A stretch of 50,449 nt of DNA from Enterobacter genomosp. O (lineage in GTDB: Bacteria > Pseudomonadota > Gammaproteobacteria > Enterobacterales > Enterobacteriaceae). Within the stretch, counting starts at the first letter, position 1. The number at the start of each line of letters is the position of its first letter. The translations under genes and the position numbers were made by a program. The DNA lies in the NCBI RefSeq assembly GCF_001022965.1, contig NZ_LECZ01000015.1, positions 1 to 50,449 of the forward strand. The letters run 5' to 3'. A model generated the notes under the pieces. It searched no databases. It had not been told where the DNA came from and saw only the letters and a list, made by a program, of their open reading frames with translations. This document shows, in pieces, positions 7,375 to 15,540 of this stretch.

Positions 7375-8591
7375 CAACTGTTAACACCCGTCGCCCGTCG
7401 CCGCTGCAGCGGCGGGTGCTGATTGTGCTGGCCGCCCTCGGTTCGAAACGTCCGGGACCGGTGGCGACAAGAGATATTGAGCGGGTGCTGGAGCAGGGCG
7501 GGGAGGCCCCGGTGTACGGGCCGAACCTCCGCGCCTCCTGCCGCCGCATGGAAGCCGCGGGCTGGCTGCGCACCTTGCGCGCCCCGAACATGCAACTGGC
7601 CGTTGAGCTGACGGACGCCGGCCGTGCGCTGGCCTCCCCGCTTCTCGCTGACGAACATGCGCGCGTCCTGGCGGAGCAGCGCGCAACGGCGGTCCGGGTT
7701 CTGCCCCTGGTCCCGCAAAGCCAGACAGAGGAAACTGAGAACCGCCCGGTGGCACTGGACGACCGCTGGCACCTGGCGTGCCGGGGCGACTACGTTATCC
7801 GTCTTGACGGTACCACCTGCCTGCAGCTGTGGAGCGCGGCCGGGCAGGTGACGCGCCTGGAAGGCGATCCCCTGCAGGTCGCCGCCTGGCTGCAGGACTG
7901 CCACGATGCGGGGATTGAGGTCCGGGTGCAGATCAATGAGAGCGCCGCGCCGGAGGCGGGCACACTAAACGTTACCACGCCGTCGGACCTGACTGGCACC
8001 TGGTACCGCCAGCTGGACGCCGCGCTGCAGGCGCTGGGGATCACCGGACTGACTGAGGATATTCGACTGGCTGTGGTCAGGCCTGAAGCGTCCCTGCGGG
8101 TGCTGCCGGCACCGGCGCGCCTGCTGCTCGTTCTGCGCGACAGTCCGGAGGCGTTCCCGCTCGCGGCTGCCGGCAATGAGGATGACATGCAGGCCGCGCT
8201 GGCCGACCTGCTGGCGCGCGCAGGGTTCACGGGCGACCAGGCGCAGGAGCTGCAGTGGCACCGCATCCGCTGGCCGCAGATGAGTCAGGAAGAAGCTGAC
8301 CGGCGCGAGCTGAACAGCCTGCTGGACGAACTGGAGCAGCGCCAGCTGTACTGCAACCGCGAACAGCTGACGGAGATTGTGTTTTCGCCGGTCCGCAAAC
8401 CCGGCGAGCGCTGGACTGACCGTCTGCAGTGGCTCCTGATGACGGACGGATTTGGGTTCTGGAGTCCGCTGTCCCGTGACGCAGGCTCCCGGGCGCTGGC
8501 GATCCTGGCCGGTTACACGGGGCAGGAGGTGGCTGAACATCTGGCCACGGTTATCGTTTGGAACGACGACAGCGCGGGGACGCCGTCATGA
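7371..8591 (+). CDS. Winged-helix-like unknown protein, 406 residues
   Basis: It starts with GTG. Residues ~8-90 look like a winged-helix DNA-binding domain: LQRRVLIVLAALGS, DIERVLEQGG, LRASCRRMEAAGWL and a LAVELTDAGRALA wing or C-terminal strand, as in MarR/PadR-type readers. The remaining ~310 residues are of unknown fold, rich in Leu, Ala, Asp and Trp. They have no transmembrane segment and no nuclease or ATPase motif that I can see. Very GC-rich (about two thirds G+C). It overlaps the gene before (GTGA) and the gene after (ATGA), so the three form one translational unit. Possible repressor of its own operon via the palindromes at 6990-7082. Confidence 0.65.
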   Translation: MTTVNTRRPSPLQRRVLIVLAALGSKRPGPVATRDIERVLEQGGEAPVYGPNLRASCRRMEAAGWLRTLRAPNMQLAVELTDAGRALASPLLADEHARVLAEQRATAVRVLPLVPQSQTEETENRPVALDDRWHLACRGDYVIRLDGTTCLQLWSAAGQVTRLEGDPLQVAAWLQDCHDAGIEVRVQINESAAPEAGTLNVTTPSDLTGTWYRQLDAALQALGITGLTEDIRLAVVRPEASLRVLPAPARLLLVLRDSPEAFPLAAAGNEDDMQAALADLLARAGFTGDQAQELQWHRIRWPQMSQEEADRRELNSLLDELEQRQLYCNREQLTEIVFSPVRKPGERWTDRLQWLLMTDGFGFWSPLSRDAGSRALAILAGYTGQEVAEHLATVIVWNDDSAGTPS

Positions 8592-9241
8592 GCACAGGCA
8601 ACGTCCATTTGATAGTGACCTGCACGAGCCGTAAAACCGTGCCTGCAGGTGATGCGGTCTTTCCGGATGAACGTGACGTGGAGAGAGCTTACGGGCTCTG
8701 GCTGGAAAGGCTGGCGCAGGCCCGTCGCGGATCGCCCTCAATGACCGCCGGCGAGCTGTATACGGGCCAGCACTGGAGCAGGGCAGCTGCAGCTGCGGCG
8801 CGGAACAGTGCCGAAATGTGGGTGATTTCAGCTGGTCTGGGGCTACTGCACGTATCAGACCCGGTGGTCCCGTATGAAGCGACGTTCTCCTCGATGCCGT
8901 TCTGCCATCGCACTCACTGGGAACGGCTGACAACGCGACCGCCTGCGGAACGGCGGTGTGCCTCCCTGAAGACGCTGATGCAGGCAGGGCCTGACGATCG
9001 ATTTGTGGTCGCCGCCTCCCCGGTGTACCTGCGCGCCGTTGAATCTGACCTGCTCGCGGGGAGGGGAGCGCTACGTACATCTGAACAGCTGCAGGTTGTC
9101 ACCTCAAAAGGTTACCGGGGGAAGCTGAAAGACAATGTCAGATACACCAGTGCGGGTATGATGAAGGCACTGAACACCAATATGACGGGGCTCAATATCA
9201 GCTATGCATCTCAGTTACTTGTTAACGACGTAAGTAAATGA
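8588..9241 (+). CDS. DUF6884-like protein
   Basis: The product is 217 residues, starting MSTGNVHLIVTCTSRKTVPA. Landmarks in order: VTCTSRK near the N-terminus, AGELYTGQHWSRA at ~65, MWVISAGLGLLHVSDPVVPYEATF at ~85-110 (landmark ISAGLGLL), and FVVAASPVYLRAV at ~150. This is the DUF6884-type layout (I/VxCTxxK, xxLYxGxxW, ISAxxGLL, PYxxTF), which recalls parts of tRNA-guanine transglycosylase-like and base-modification enzymes. No reaction is established for it. ATG 8588 overlaps the stop of the winged-helix gene. An earlier ATG at 8558 lies inside that gene and is less likely. Confidence 0.65.
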   Translation: MSTGNVHLIVTCTSRKTVPAGDAVFPDERDVERAYGLWLERLAQARRGSPSMTAGELYTGQHWSRAAAAAARNSAEMWVISAGLGLLHVSDPVVPYEATFSSMPFCHRTHWERLTTRPPAERRCASLKTLMQAGPDDRFVVAASPVYLRAVESDLLAGRGALRTSEQLQVVTSKGYRGKLKDNVRYTSAGMMKALNTNMTGLNISYASQLLVNDVSK

Positions 9242-9295
9242 CATAAAAGTAAGCACCCTGACAGGACGTAAAACTAAAACTCGCGACTTCTTTTT

Positions 9296-9323
9296 TGATA
9301 TACGTTACTCAGAAACGATATCA
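9296..9323. promoter_or_regulatory. Inverted repeat upstream of the acyltransferase gene
   Basis: TGATATACGTT pairs with AACGATATCA around a short spacer, about 100 bases before the ATG at 9419. The 177-base gap it lies in is AT-rich, unlike the GC-rich operon upstream. It could be an operator or the base of a transcript hairpin ending the DUF6884 operon. The T-run lies just before it rather than after it, which argues against a plus-strand terminator. Confidence 0.4.
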
Positions 9324-9418
9324 TAGGATTTCAGGAAATATTACGTGCTCTGCTTTCCGAAAGGCTGAACACAATCAAAACAGCCATAAAATATGTATAT
9401 GTAAGGTGCCATTATAAA

Positions 9419-11440
9419 ATGGATTTAGTTTTAGATAATCAAACGAAAAGTTATGCAGTACAAAATTACAGGCAAGATATAGATGGTCTTCGTGCTGTCG
9501 CCGTCCTGCTTGTTATATTATTTCATGCAGGATTATCATACTTCCCTTCGGGCTTTATTGGTGTTGATATATTTTTCACCATATCAGGCTTTCTGATTAC
9601 CGGGAAAGTCATCAGTGAAATTGAAAGAGGAACATTCTCACTAACTAATTTTATAAAAGGCAGATTATGGCGATTGCAGCCTGCACTGCTGGTGACAATT
9701 CTCGGCGCCATCATTGTAGCGACATACTGCTACATTCCTGACGATTACACCGCATTCGCAAAAAGTGCCAAATACACCACTCTTTTCTTATCAAACCAGT
9801 ATTTTGATAAACTTAGTGCAGCATATGCATCTCCTGACTCTGATTACTTCCTGCTTTTGCATACATGGTCGCTGGCAATTGAATGGCAGTGGTATTTTTT
9901 CTTTGCGCTTTTCGCGACCATTTTGACACTACTGGCCAGTAAATTTAAAAGAAAGCTTGCGTATAAGCCGTTCCTTTATGGCTGGTTGTTACTTACCTTA
10001 ACTGCAACAATAGTTGTTATTCTTATCAGTCTGTACTCGCCCAGTCAGCATTACTACTCATTAAATATGCGCGCTTTTGAGTTTCTGATTGGTGGGAGCG
10101 TAGCTTTATTAAAGGACAGAGTTCAGATAACCAACAGATGGATAACTAATACTCTGGCAGTAGTAGCTATCGCTGTACTTATCTGCACTTCAGGTTTAAG
10201 CATACCTGTTGAGACATATCCAAATAGCTGGACACTGCTTGTTTGCCTTGCCTCAGCAACATTACTGATAAACCAGAACACATTCGTCAATCGCACCTTA
10301 CAGTTAGCACCGATAAACTACACAGGGAAAATTTCTTATTCTCTGTACCTGTGGCACTGGCCCATTTTTGCGGCGTTCAACTATCTTGAGTTCTCTCTGT
10401 CCGGCAGGACACTGTGCATTGCGCTGGTGATAACTGCAGGACTGGCAGTGCTTACCTATCACGGTATTGAAGAGCGATTCCGCCGGGTTAAGCTGTCATT
10501 TGCAAAGAGTATAATTCTGCTTGTATTGCTCCCCCTTACAGTCTGCACGGGCCTTTACTCATTAACCGTGAAAACGAATGGTTTGCCACAGCGCTTCAGC
10601 GATGAATACAATCGCTCGTTACAGCTGTTAAATTCCGCCGCCGAGAAAGCCGCATCGAGGGATGGTTGCCTCAGTGGAAGCCTGGAACTTACGGACTGTC
10701 AGTTCGGCGATCATGAAGGTTCGAAGAAAGCCTTTCTGATTGGCGATTCAAACGCTAACCAGTTCTGGGGTTTTTATGATGTGCTGGCTAAGGATGCTGG
10801 CACAAAAATGTATTCCCTCACCACCTCTTCGTGCCTGACCTTACCAGGAATTTATCAGTTTGACTGGTGGAAATATAAAGGTGTCAAATATCAGGAATGT
10901 CATGATAACGCAGAGCAATATTATGATTATATTAAATCAAATCACTTTGACTACGTCATTATAGGGCACGTGTGGTCAAACTATTTTGCTGCCCAGTTAA
11001 TCACTGACGATGCGGATGAGCGAAGCGAAGCACTCTCAGACAGTCGATACGAAATGGCGTTACGTACAGCCATTCGTACTATCATAGATGCGGGTTCAAA
11101 GCCAATTATCATGTTCACCATTGCAACTATGCCACGCAACTATCAAAACTGTATAAATCAGCACGTTATTCATCGACGCCCATTTGACATCAATGAATGT
11201 GATATGCAAAACCCGGCAAATACCAACGGGGAAAAAGTCACGCAACTGATGAGTAAAATGAAGACTGAGTTCCCAACGCTGACCTTTATTGACCCTAAAT
11301 CAATACAGTGTATTAGTGGTAAATGCATTACAAATATTGATGGCGTAACTGTTTATCGTGATGTGGGACATCTTACCGATTATGCTTCCTACAAATTCGG
11401 TCAGCTGTACTTAAATGAATTTGGTAATCCATTAAAATGA
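9419..11440 (+). CDS. Acyltransferase 3 family protein with SGNH domain (O-antigen acetyltransferase type)
   Basis: The product is 673 residues. It opens with YRQDIDGLRAVAVLLVILFH, GFIGVDIFFTISGFLI and RLWRLQPALL, the signature of OafA/YrhL-type integral membrane acyltransferases. About ten membrane segments extend to residue ~380. The C-terminal ~280 residues form a periplasmic SGNH hydrolase-like domain: LIGDSNANQFWGF (Ser block), VIIGHVWSNYF, and a final HLTDYASYKFG with the Asp/His pair. Such two-domain enzymes acetylate O-antigen or other surface sugars. The region is clearly more AT-rich than its neighbours, suggesting separate acquisition. It stands alone between a likely promoter region and an intrinsic terminator at 11474. 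Plasmid-borne surface modification of this kind can alter phage receptors or serotype. Confidence 0.9.
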   Translation: MDLVLDNQTKSYAVQNYRQDIDGLRAVAVLLVILFHAGLSYFPSGFIGVDIFFTISGFLITGKVISEIERGTFSLTNFIKGRLWRLQPALLVTILGAIIVATYCYIPDDYTAFAKSAKYTTLFLSNQYFDKLSAAYASPDSDYFLLLHTWSLAIEWQWYFFFALFATILTLLASKFKRKLAYKPFLYGWLLLTLTATIVVILISLYSPSQHYYSLNMRAFEFLIGGSVALLKDRVQITNRWITNTLAVVAIAVLICTSGLSIPVETYPNSWTLLVCLASATLLINQNTFVNRTLQLAPINYTGKISYSLYLWHWPIFAAFNYLEFSLSGRTLCIALVITAGLAVLTYHGIEERFRRVKLSFAKSIILLVLLPLTVCTGLYSLTVKTNGLPQRFSDEYNRSLQLLNSAAEKAASRDGCLSGSLELTDCQFGDHEGSKKAFLIGDSNANQFWGFYDVLAKDAGTKMYSLTTSSCLTLPGIYQFDWWKYKGVKYQECHDNAEQYYDYIKSNHFDYVIIGHVWSNYFAAQLITDDADERSEALSDSRYEMALRTAIRTIIDAGSKPIIMFTIATMPRNYQNCINQHVIHRRPFDINECDMQNPANTNGEKVTQLMSKMKTEFPTLTFIDPKSIQCISGKCITNIDGVTVYRDVGHLTDYASYKFGQLYLNEFGNPLK

Positions 11441-11473
11441 ATCAGGTGTACTTATAAAATCTGATGGTAACTT

Positions 11474-11499
11474 AAAGGGCACATTGTGCCCTTTTTAAT
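11474..11499 (+). terminator. Intrinsic terminator after the acyltransferase gene
   Basis: AAAGGGCAC, loop ATT, GTGCCCTTT, then a T-run. The stem has nine pairs and sits 34 bases after the stop codon, a standard rho-independent terminator. Because the sequence is symmetric it could work weakly in the other direction. Confidence 0.9.
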
Positions 11500-11605
11500 A
11501 CACCTTTATTTATCTATACGATACATCAACTACCCACAACATTGCGATATACTCTGGCTTCTATAAATGAGACACTCATATAACGAAAACATCAGAGATA
11601 TAGCC

Positions 11606-12103
11606 ATGTTCCGGAAACTGTACTTAATTACTTTGCTCATCGTGACGTATCAGGTCAGTGCGGATATCAACGGCAGGATTGTTCGTGTGCTCGATGGGGA
11701 TACCGTTGAGATTCTCGGTGAAGGGAACCAGCTGACGCGTGTTCGTCTTGCCGGTATCGATGCGCCGGAAAAGAACCAGCCCTTTGGCCAGCGTTCCAGA
11801 CAGGAACTGTCATCAATGGTGGCACAGCGCATCGTTAACGTCACTGGCGAGGATGAGGATCGTTACGGCCGGCTGCTTGGCACGGTGTGGCTTGGCACGA
11901 AAGATGTGAATGCCGAACAGATCCGTAAGGGACTGGCTTGGGCATACCGATATCACGGAAAGCCTGTCCGGGTCGACTACGCAACACTGGAAGACGAAGC
12001 CCGTCGCCAGGCTTCAGGTCTCTGGTCAGTCCCTGGACAGACAGAACCCTGGCGCTGGCGAAGCCAGCATCACGAGAGAGGTTCAATTAGCGACGCCCCC
12101 TGA
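11606..12103 (+). CDS. Secreted thermonuclease-family (SNase-like) nuclease
   Basis: The product is 165 residues, starting MFRKLYLITLLIVTYQVSA, a clear signal peptide cut after VSA. The mature part has the staphylococcal-nuclease core: RVLDGDTVEI, RVRLAGIDAPE (Arg and Asp of the active site), FGQRSRQELSSMV, DRYGRLLGTVWL (second catalytic Arg) and EQIRKGLAWAY. Proteins of this size and layout (Ca-dependent nucleases exported to the periplasm) are common on enterobacterial plasmids. I chose ATG 11606 because it begins the signal peptide; the ATG at 11567 would add an unlikely charged leader. Its 3' end overlaps the convergent SRAP gene by 34 bases. Confidence 0.9.
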   Translation: MFRKLYLITLLIVTYQVSADINGRIVRVLDGDTVEILGEGNQLTRVRLAGIDAPEKNQPFGQRSRQELSSMVAQRIVNVTGEDEDRYGRLLGTVWLGTKDVNAEQIRKGLAWAYRYHGKPVRVDYATLEDEARRQASGLWSVPGQTEPWRWRSQHHERGSISDAP

Positions 12104-12741
12104 TTCCGCACGTTGCCGACCGCAGGGGAAACCGGATGCCAAGTGAATGCATCAGCTGGCACAGCCCCCTGTTTGGCCGCCCTGCCCGCCTCGTCACCAC
12201 TGAGCCCCTCGCGCAGCCAGTCGCGCGCGGCATCAGGCGTCAGCACCAGAGGACGACGATCGTGGATATCGATAAGTCCCTTGTCCGCAGCTGCCGTGAC
12301 AATAACAAACCCTTCCCCGTCATCCCTCAGACCAAATGGCCGTGCACCAATGGCAGCCATGAACACGGGCTGACCGTCCCTGCGGTAAATGAAATACGGC
12401 TGTTTTTGGTTCCTCTGGCGTACCCATTCATACCACCCGTCAGCAAACACTATGGCGCGGCCGCGTTCCCACAGCGGACGAAACATACGTCCCTCAGCTG
12501 CAGTTTCAACACGGGCATTAATCAGGGGCGCTTTGTGCCACCACTCCGGGGAATACCCCCACAGAACGGGATCGATCTGCAGCTGATCATTGCTTTCACT
12601 GAGCAACAGCACCCGGGTCCCCGGCGCCACGTTGTAGCGTCCGATCGGCTCCGGCACTGCGGAAAACCTGGCATCAACCTCACCGGCCAGATAAGCCAGG
12701 TATTCAGCGCGGGTCTGTGACTGAGAAAAACGTCCACACAT
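12070..12741 (-). CDS. SRAP-domain abasic-site-processing protein (YedK/HMCES family)
   Basis: The product is 223 residues beginning MCGRFSQ. The catalytic Cys2 crosslinks to abasic sites in single-stranded DNA. Further family motifs are RYNVAPGTRVLLL, VLWGYSPEWW, INARVETAAE, FADGWYEW (with the active-site Glu) and DIHDRRPLVL (with the His). YedK-type proteins shield abasic sites in ssDNA. A plasmid copy would protect ssDNA during transfer, repair or SOS-related synthesis. It is convergent with and overlaps the nuclease gene. No ribosome binding site anomaly was seen at 12741. Confidence 0.92.
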   Translation of the reverse strand: MCGRFSQSQTRAEYLAYLAGEVDARFSAVPEPIGRYNVAPGTRVLLLSESNDQLQIDPVLWGYSPEWWHKAPLINARVETAAEGRMFRPLWERGRAIVFADGWYEWVRQRNQKQPYFIYRRDGQPVFMAAIGARPFGLRDDGEGFVIVTAAADKGLIDIHDRRPLVLTPDAARDWLREGLSGDEAGRAAKQGAVPADAFTWHPVSPAVGNVRNQGASLIEPLS

Positions 12742-12896
12742 AAGCGTTTCCTGCCGTTAAAGGGTAAGTATAGGAAAAATGAGAAGCATGGATTGTTTAA
12801 CGGCAACGGACAACGATCCGGACAGGGGAGACAAAAGCAGGAAGGTACGGGACGTCTAAATAGTGTATTCTTTTTATCAGGTTAAAGGAGACGTGA

Positions 12897-13226
12897 ATGA
12901 CAGTGAAAAACCAGGAACTTATCGCGGCAGGATTCACCAGTAAGGATATCGAGCGAATCAAACGTCACCAGGCGACGGGGGACTCGCTGGATAAGGTTCT
13001 GAAAGATCTGGCCGGCTATTTTCTGTCGGTAGCCTGGATCACCGGCGGGATGGCCATCATCACCCTGCTCACCGCGTTCTTTGGCAGCGCCAGCCATCTT
13101 ATCTCCTGCGTGGTTGCCGTCGTCTTTCTCCTGATTGTGCTGCTTCTGGTGATGCCGGTCAGACTTGGCTATAAATCATGGAAGCTGATGAGAACTCATA
13201 TCAGCGACTCCGGTCATCACGGGTAA
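12897..13226 (+). CDS. Small membrane protein, 109 residues
   Basis: The N-terminal ~40 residues are soluble and charged (MTVKNQELIAAGFTSKDIER). Two hydrophobic segments follow, around residues 42-63 (YFLSVAWITGGMAIITLLTA) and 70-90 (LISCVVAVVFLLIVLLLVMP), then a basic tail. A strong Shine-Dalgarno (AAAGGAGACGTGA) precedes the ATG. No family recognised. Its 3' end overlaps the convergent DUF4225-like gene by 26 bases. Confidence 0.75.
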   Translation: MTVKNQELIAAGFTSKDIERIKRHQATGDSLDKVLKDLAGYFLSVAWITGGMAIITLLTAFFGSASHLISCVVAVVFLLIVLLLVMPVRLGYKSWKLMRTHISDSGHHG

Positions 13227-14004
13227 GGAGTTCAAGTACTACCTTTGCACCGACCCCCCATCCCAGAACCTTCATCGTCAGTTTGCCCGGAGACATGGTT
13301 TCCACCTTGCGGTAATAGTCTCCGGGAAGATAACGGAAAAGACGCCAGGCCTCAGCTTTCCCGGTCAGACCAAACACACCATAAACGCTGGCTGCAAGCG
13401 TGGTTGCATTAAAGATCCCCAGGCCGACATCGCGGCTGAAGCCCATAAACTCCGCTACGGACATGGCGCCGTCCGCAAGGATCCCCTCTGAAGCAGGTTC
13501 ATTCAGGAACTGACGGGCTGCCTCCCGTGATACCGTATTAAGGGCATCACCGACCAGAACGGCACCGGCAAGCATACCAGCAGGCGTCATCGTTGCGATC
13601 ATAACACCGCCAAACACGGCCTGAACGCCGGCGAGAACGACCTTAATCCCGGATATGAAGTATCCGACAATTTTATTCTGCTCTGTTACATACTGAATTT
13701 CAGCGTAGATTCGGGCATAACCGGTTTTCAGCATGCGCGACTGTTCAAGCAGGAACTCATTCTCAGCCCTGAGGTTCTTCAGGCAGGCAATGCATTCTTC
13801 ATCGCTCCTTGCTCTTCTCGCCGCGTCAAACTGTTGCATGACAACCTGTCTTATTTCATCCACGAATTTCAGACGAGTCAGTGAATCACTGAGGTGCATG
13901 GCCGCGACGGTATTTGCGGTATTCACAAGCTTTCGGGCTTCCAGATTGATCATTGTATCAGCCCACTGACGCCGGCTCTGCCCGGGAAAAAGCGCGATAT
14001 CCAT
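13201..14004 (-). CDS. DUF4225-like membrane protein
   Basis: The product is 267 residues. The first ~110 are helical with a Cys in DEECIACLKNL. From ~115 to ~165 come hydrophobic segments (VGYFISGIKVVLAGVQAVFG, MIATMTPAGMLAGAVLVGDA), and near residue 200 FSRDVGLGIFNATTLAASVY. This arrangement matches the DUF4225 proteins I recall from IncF-type plasmids and from toxin-like genes; their role is not established. The start at 14004 has AAGGAAT upstream. It is last in a three-gene minus-strand operon, 10 bases after the DUF6710-like gene. Confidence 0.6.
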   Translation of the reverse strand: MDIALFPGQSRRQWADTMINLEARKLVNTANTVAAMHLSDSLTRLKFVDEIRQVVMQQFDAARRARSDEECIACLKNLRAENEFLLEQSRMLKTGYARIYAEIQYVTEQNKIVGYFISGIKVVLAGVQAVFGGVMIATMTPAGMLAGAVLVGDALNTVSREAARQFLNEPASEGILADGAMSVAEFMGFSRDVGLGIFNATTLAASVYGVFGLTGKAEAWRLFRYLPGDYYRKVETMSPGKLTMKVLGWGVGAKVVLELLTRDDRSR

Positions 14005-14014
14005 TACATATTCC

Positions 14015-14695
14015 TTATCTGTCGTCAGGACAAGAAGCCATTAGCCTGCCTGTCTCAAATATTGCAGCTGCGCGCCAGGAGTTCACGTCTTCAGTTTTCT
14101 TACCGTCAACATACCAGTGGAGCCCGTCGGTATTTATTCGCTCAAAAAGAAAAGACATATCCCACACGTGTTCAGGGATTAACGTTCCTTCCCCCGCCAG
14201 AATACCGGCCGTGATGGAGTGATTACCTCCCCGAACAAAACCAATGCGCCAGGGCAGCCAGAGTTCAACATAATGATTAGTACGATCCTGCTGCCATACT
14301 CTTCCTTTTGCCGTACCAATCCGGGACACATTATCGATATAACGGGAAAGACTCCACGGCCAGGGAAGAACCATATCACTGGCCAGAGAAAGCGGGTAAT
14401 CTTCTGGATTAACTTCTCCCGCCTTCATACGGCTATAGTCCTGAACCTCTGTGATGGCATTAAAGAAAAATGCCCCGGGTGTCAAATCCGGACGGGCATC
14501 GGTTCCTTCTTCTGCCACCGCGAGCAGGAAATCACTCTGCAAAGGGCGGACCATAGCGCGAATCAAATCCGGCAAAGCCTGGACCGGAAGCGAAGACGCA
14601 ACCGACAGCAGATGTTCAAAATTATTCTTAGCCGTGGTGAGCCTGCTGCACTTCCTGTTCCCTTTCCAGAACACAATTCTTCTCCCGGTGTTCAC
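14015..14695 (-). CDS. DUF6710-like protein
   Basis: The product is about 220 residues. Landmarks are FFFNAITEVQDYSRM, LPWPWSLSRYIDNVSRIG, HYVELWLPWRIGFVRGGNHS and ITAGILAGEGTLIPEHVWDM. Together these resemble the DUF6710 family, whose function is unknown. The residues GNHSI and the nearby Glu look conserved and could be an active site, but that is inference. The start is uncertain: the ATG at 14695 makes the gene overlap the upstream ADP-ribosyltransferase-like gene by 68 bases, more than usual, and no other ATG falls near the end of that gene. A non-ATG start or real overlap is possible. Confidence 0.6.
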   Translation of the reverse strand: MNTGRRIVFWKGNRKCSRLTTAKNNFEHLLSVASSLPVQALPDLIRAMVRPLQSDFLLAVAEEGTDARPDLTPGAFFFNAITEVQDYSRMKAGEVNPEDYPLSLASDMVLPWPWSLSRYIDNVSRIGTAKGRVWQQDRTNHYVELWLPWRIGFVRGGNHSITAGILAGEGTLIPEHVWDMSFLFERINTDGLHWYVDGKKTEDVNSWRAAAIFETGRLMASCPDDR

Positions 14696-15245
14696 TCAGC
14701 CAGCTATGCCAGTCGTCAGATCCGTATTCGATTTTGTCAATAATCCCCACTGCACTGGTATCAAATATCACGGTAGTTGTACCGTGAAGATAGCTGTCCG
14801 TAAATATACCTTCCCAGTCATAAACGCCCTGGATACCACAATTCAGGTACAGGCGGATCATTTCATCTGAATCCACATGCCTATTACCCACATAAAACAT
14901 ACGCCCTTTGTAAGTGCTGTAATGAGGCTCGCGCAGGGCATGCCAGTCCCAGCCTTTACTGAGTTGGCTACTGATGCTGATAGGAAGTCCATCTCTCAGA
15001 CGTGCCGCGATATCGGGCTGCTCTGCGAGCGGCAGCCGGTGATTAGCGATAATCGCCCCGGAGTTCAGTTCACACCGGCAAACCAGTGGCTGTCCGGGAT
15101 TTCTGTTTTTGAATAACGCATGATTGCTGGCTCCTTTAAAATTATCCGTAAACCAGCAGGCATCGATGTTTCCGGACTCACCAGTTCCCTTGTATGCCAC
15201 ATCAAACTCATCAAACCGCTGTCTTGTTCCGTGGAAAAGCTGCAT
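14628..15245 (-). CDS. ADP-ribosyltransferase-like protein
   Basis: The product is 205 residues, starting MQLFHGTRQRFDEFDVAYKG. The opening LFHGTxxxFxxFD followed by GTGES and ACWFTDNFKGASNHA is typical of small ADP-ribosyltransferase-like domains found in phage and polymorphic-toxin proteins. A later MFYVGNRHVDSDEMIRLYLN and GVYDWEGIF complete the domain. The enzyme would transfer ADP-ribose from NAD to a target, but the target is not known. A strong Shine-Dalgarno (GGAGGTACCAGTA) precedes ATG 15245, so this is the first gene of the operon. It is followed by the DUF6710-like and DUF4225-like genes, suggesting a three-part module. Confidence 0.65.
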   Translation of the reverse strand: MQLFHGTRQRFDEFDVAYKGTGESGNIDACWFTDNFKGASNHALFKNRNPGQPLVCRCELNSGAIIANHRLPLAEQPDIAARLRDGLPISISSQLSKGWDWHALREPHYSTYKGRMFYVGNRHVDSDEMIRLYLNCGIQGVYDWEGIFTDSYLHGTTTVIFDTSAVGIIDKIEYGSDDWHSWLSEHREKNCVLEREQEVQQAHHG

Positions 15246-15369
15246 TACTGGTACCTCCAGTCAGACAGTATTGAGGATGAGGATCTCATTGATCATAAAC
15301 GTAGAATAATTATGCCGCCTGGCTACATGGAGGCGCCAGCGGATGTTAACTATGAAAATGAAGGTCAGT

Positions 15370-15397
15370 GGCGCCGTCACCCGGCAAAGCCGGTAAC
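15370..15397. repeat. 28-bp GGCGCC repeat with internal hairpin, copy 1
   Basis: GGCGCCGTCACCCGGC...GCCGGTAAC; the second half forms a short hairpin. Copy 2 is at 15509-15536. Both lie between the ADP-ribosyltransferase-like operon promoter and the replication origin region. Confidence 0.7.
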
Positions 15398-15508
15398 GCA
15401 GCTGGCAGATTCTGATGTTAGAAGGCCGAGCAGCGCGCAGGCATTCAGAAAATGCGCCGCAGGCGCATGAAGGCGCCCTCATGAACTAAATATTGCACTT
15501 TCGTAAAT

Positions 15509-15536
15509 GGCGCCGTAACCCGGCGAAGCCGGTTAC
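15509..15536. repeat. 28-bp GGCGCC repeat with internal hairpin, copy 2
   Basis: GGCGCCGTAACCCGGC...GCCGGTTAC. It differs from copy 1 by three bases and keeps the hairpin, so the structure rather than coding appears conserved. Possible role as a transcript end or a protein-binding site at the border of the replicon. Confidence 0.7.
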
Positions 15537-15540
15537 ATTA

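Noticed and set aside
7350..8540. Minus-strand open frames opposite the winged-helix gene
   Set aside because: Antisense shadows in a high-GC gene; no family features and no coupling to neighbours.
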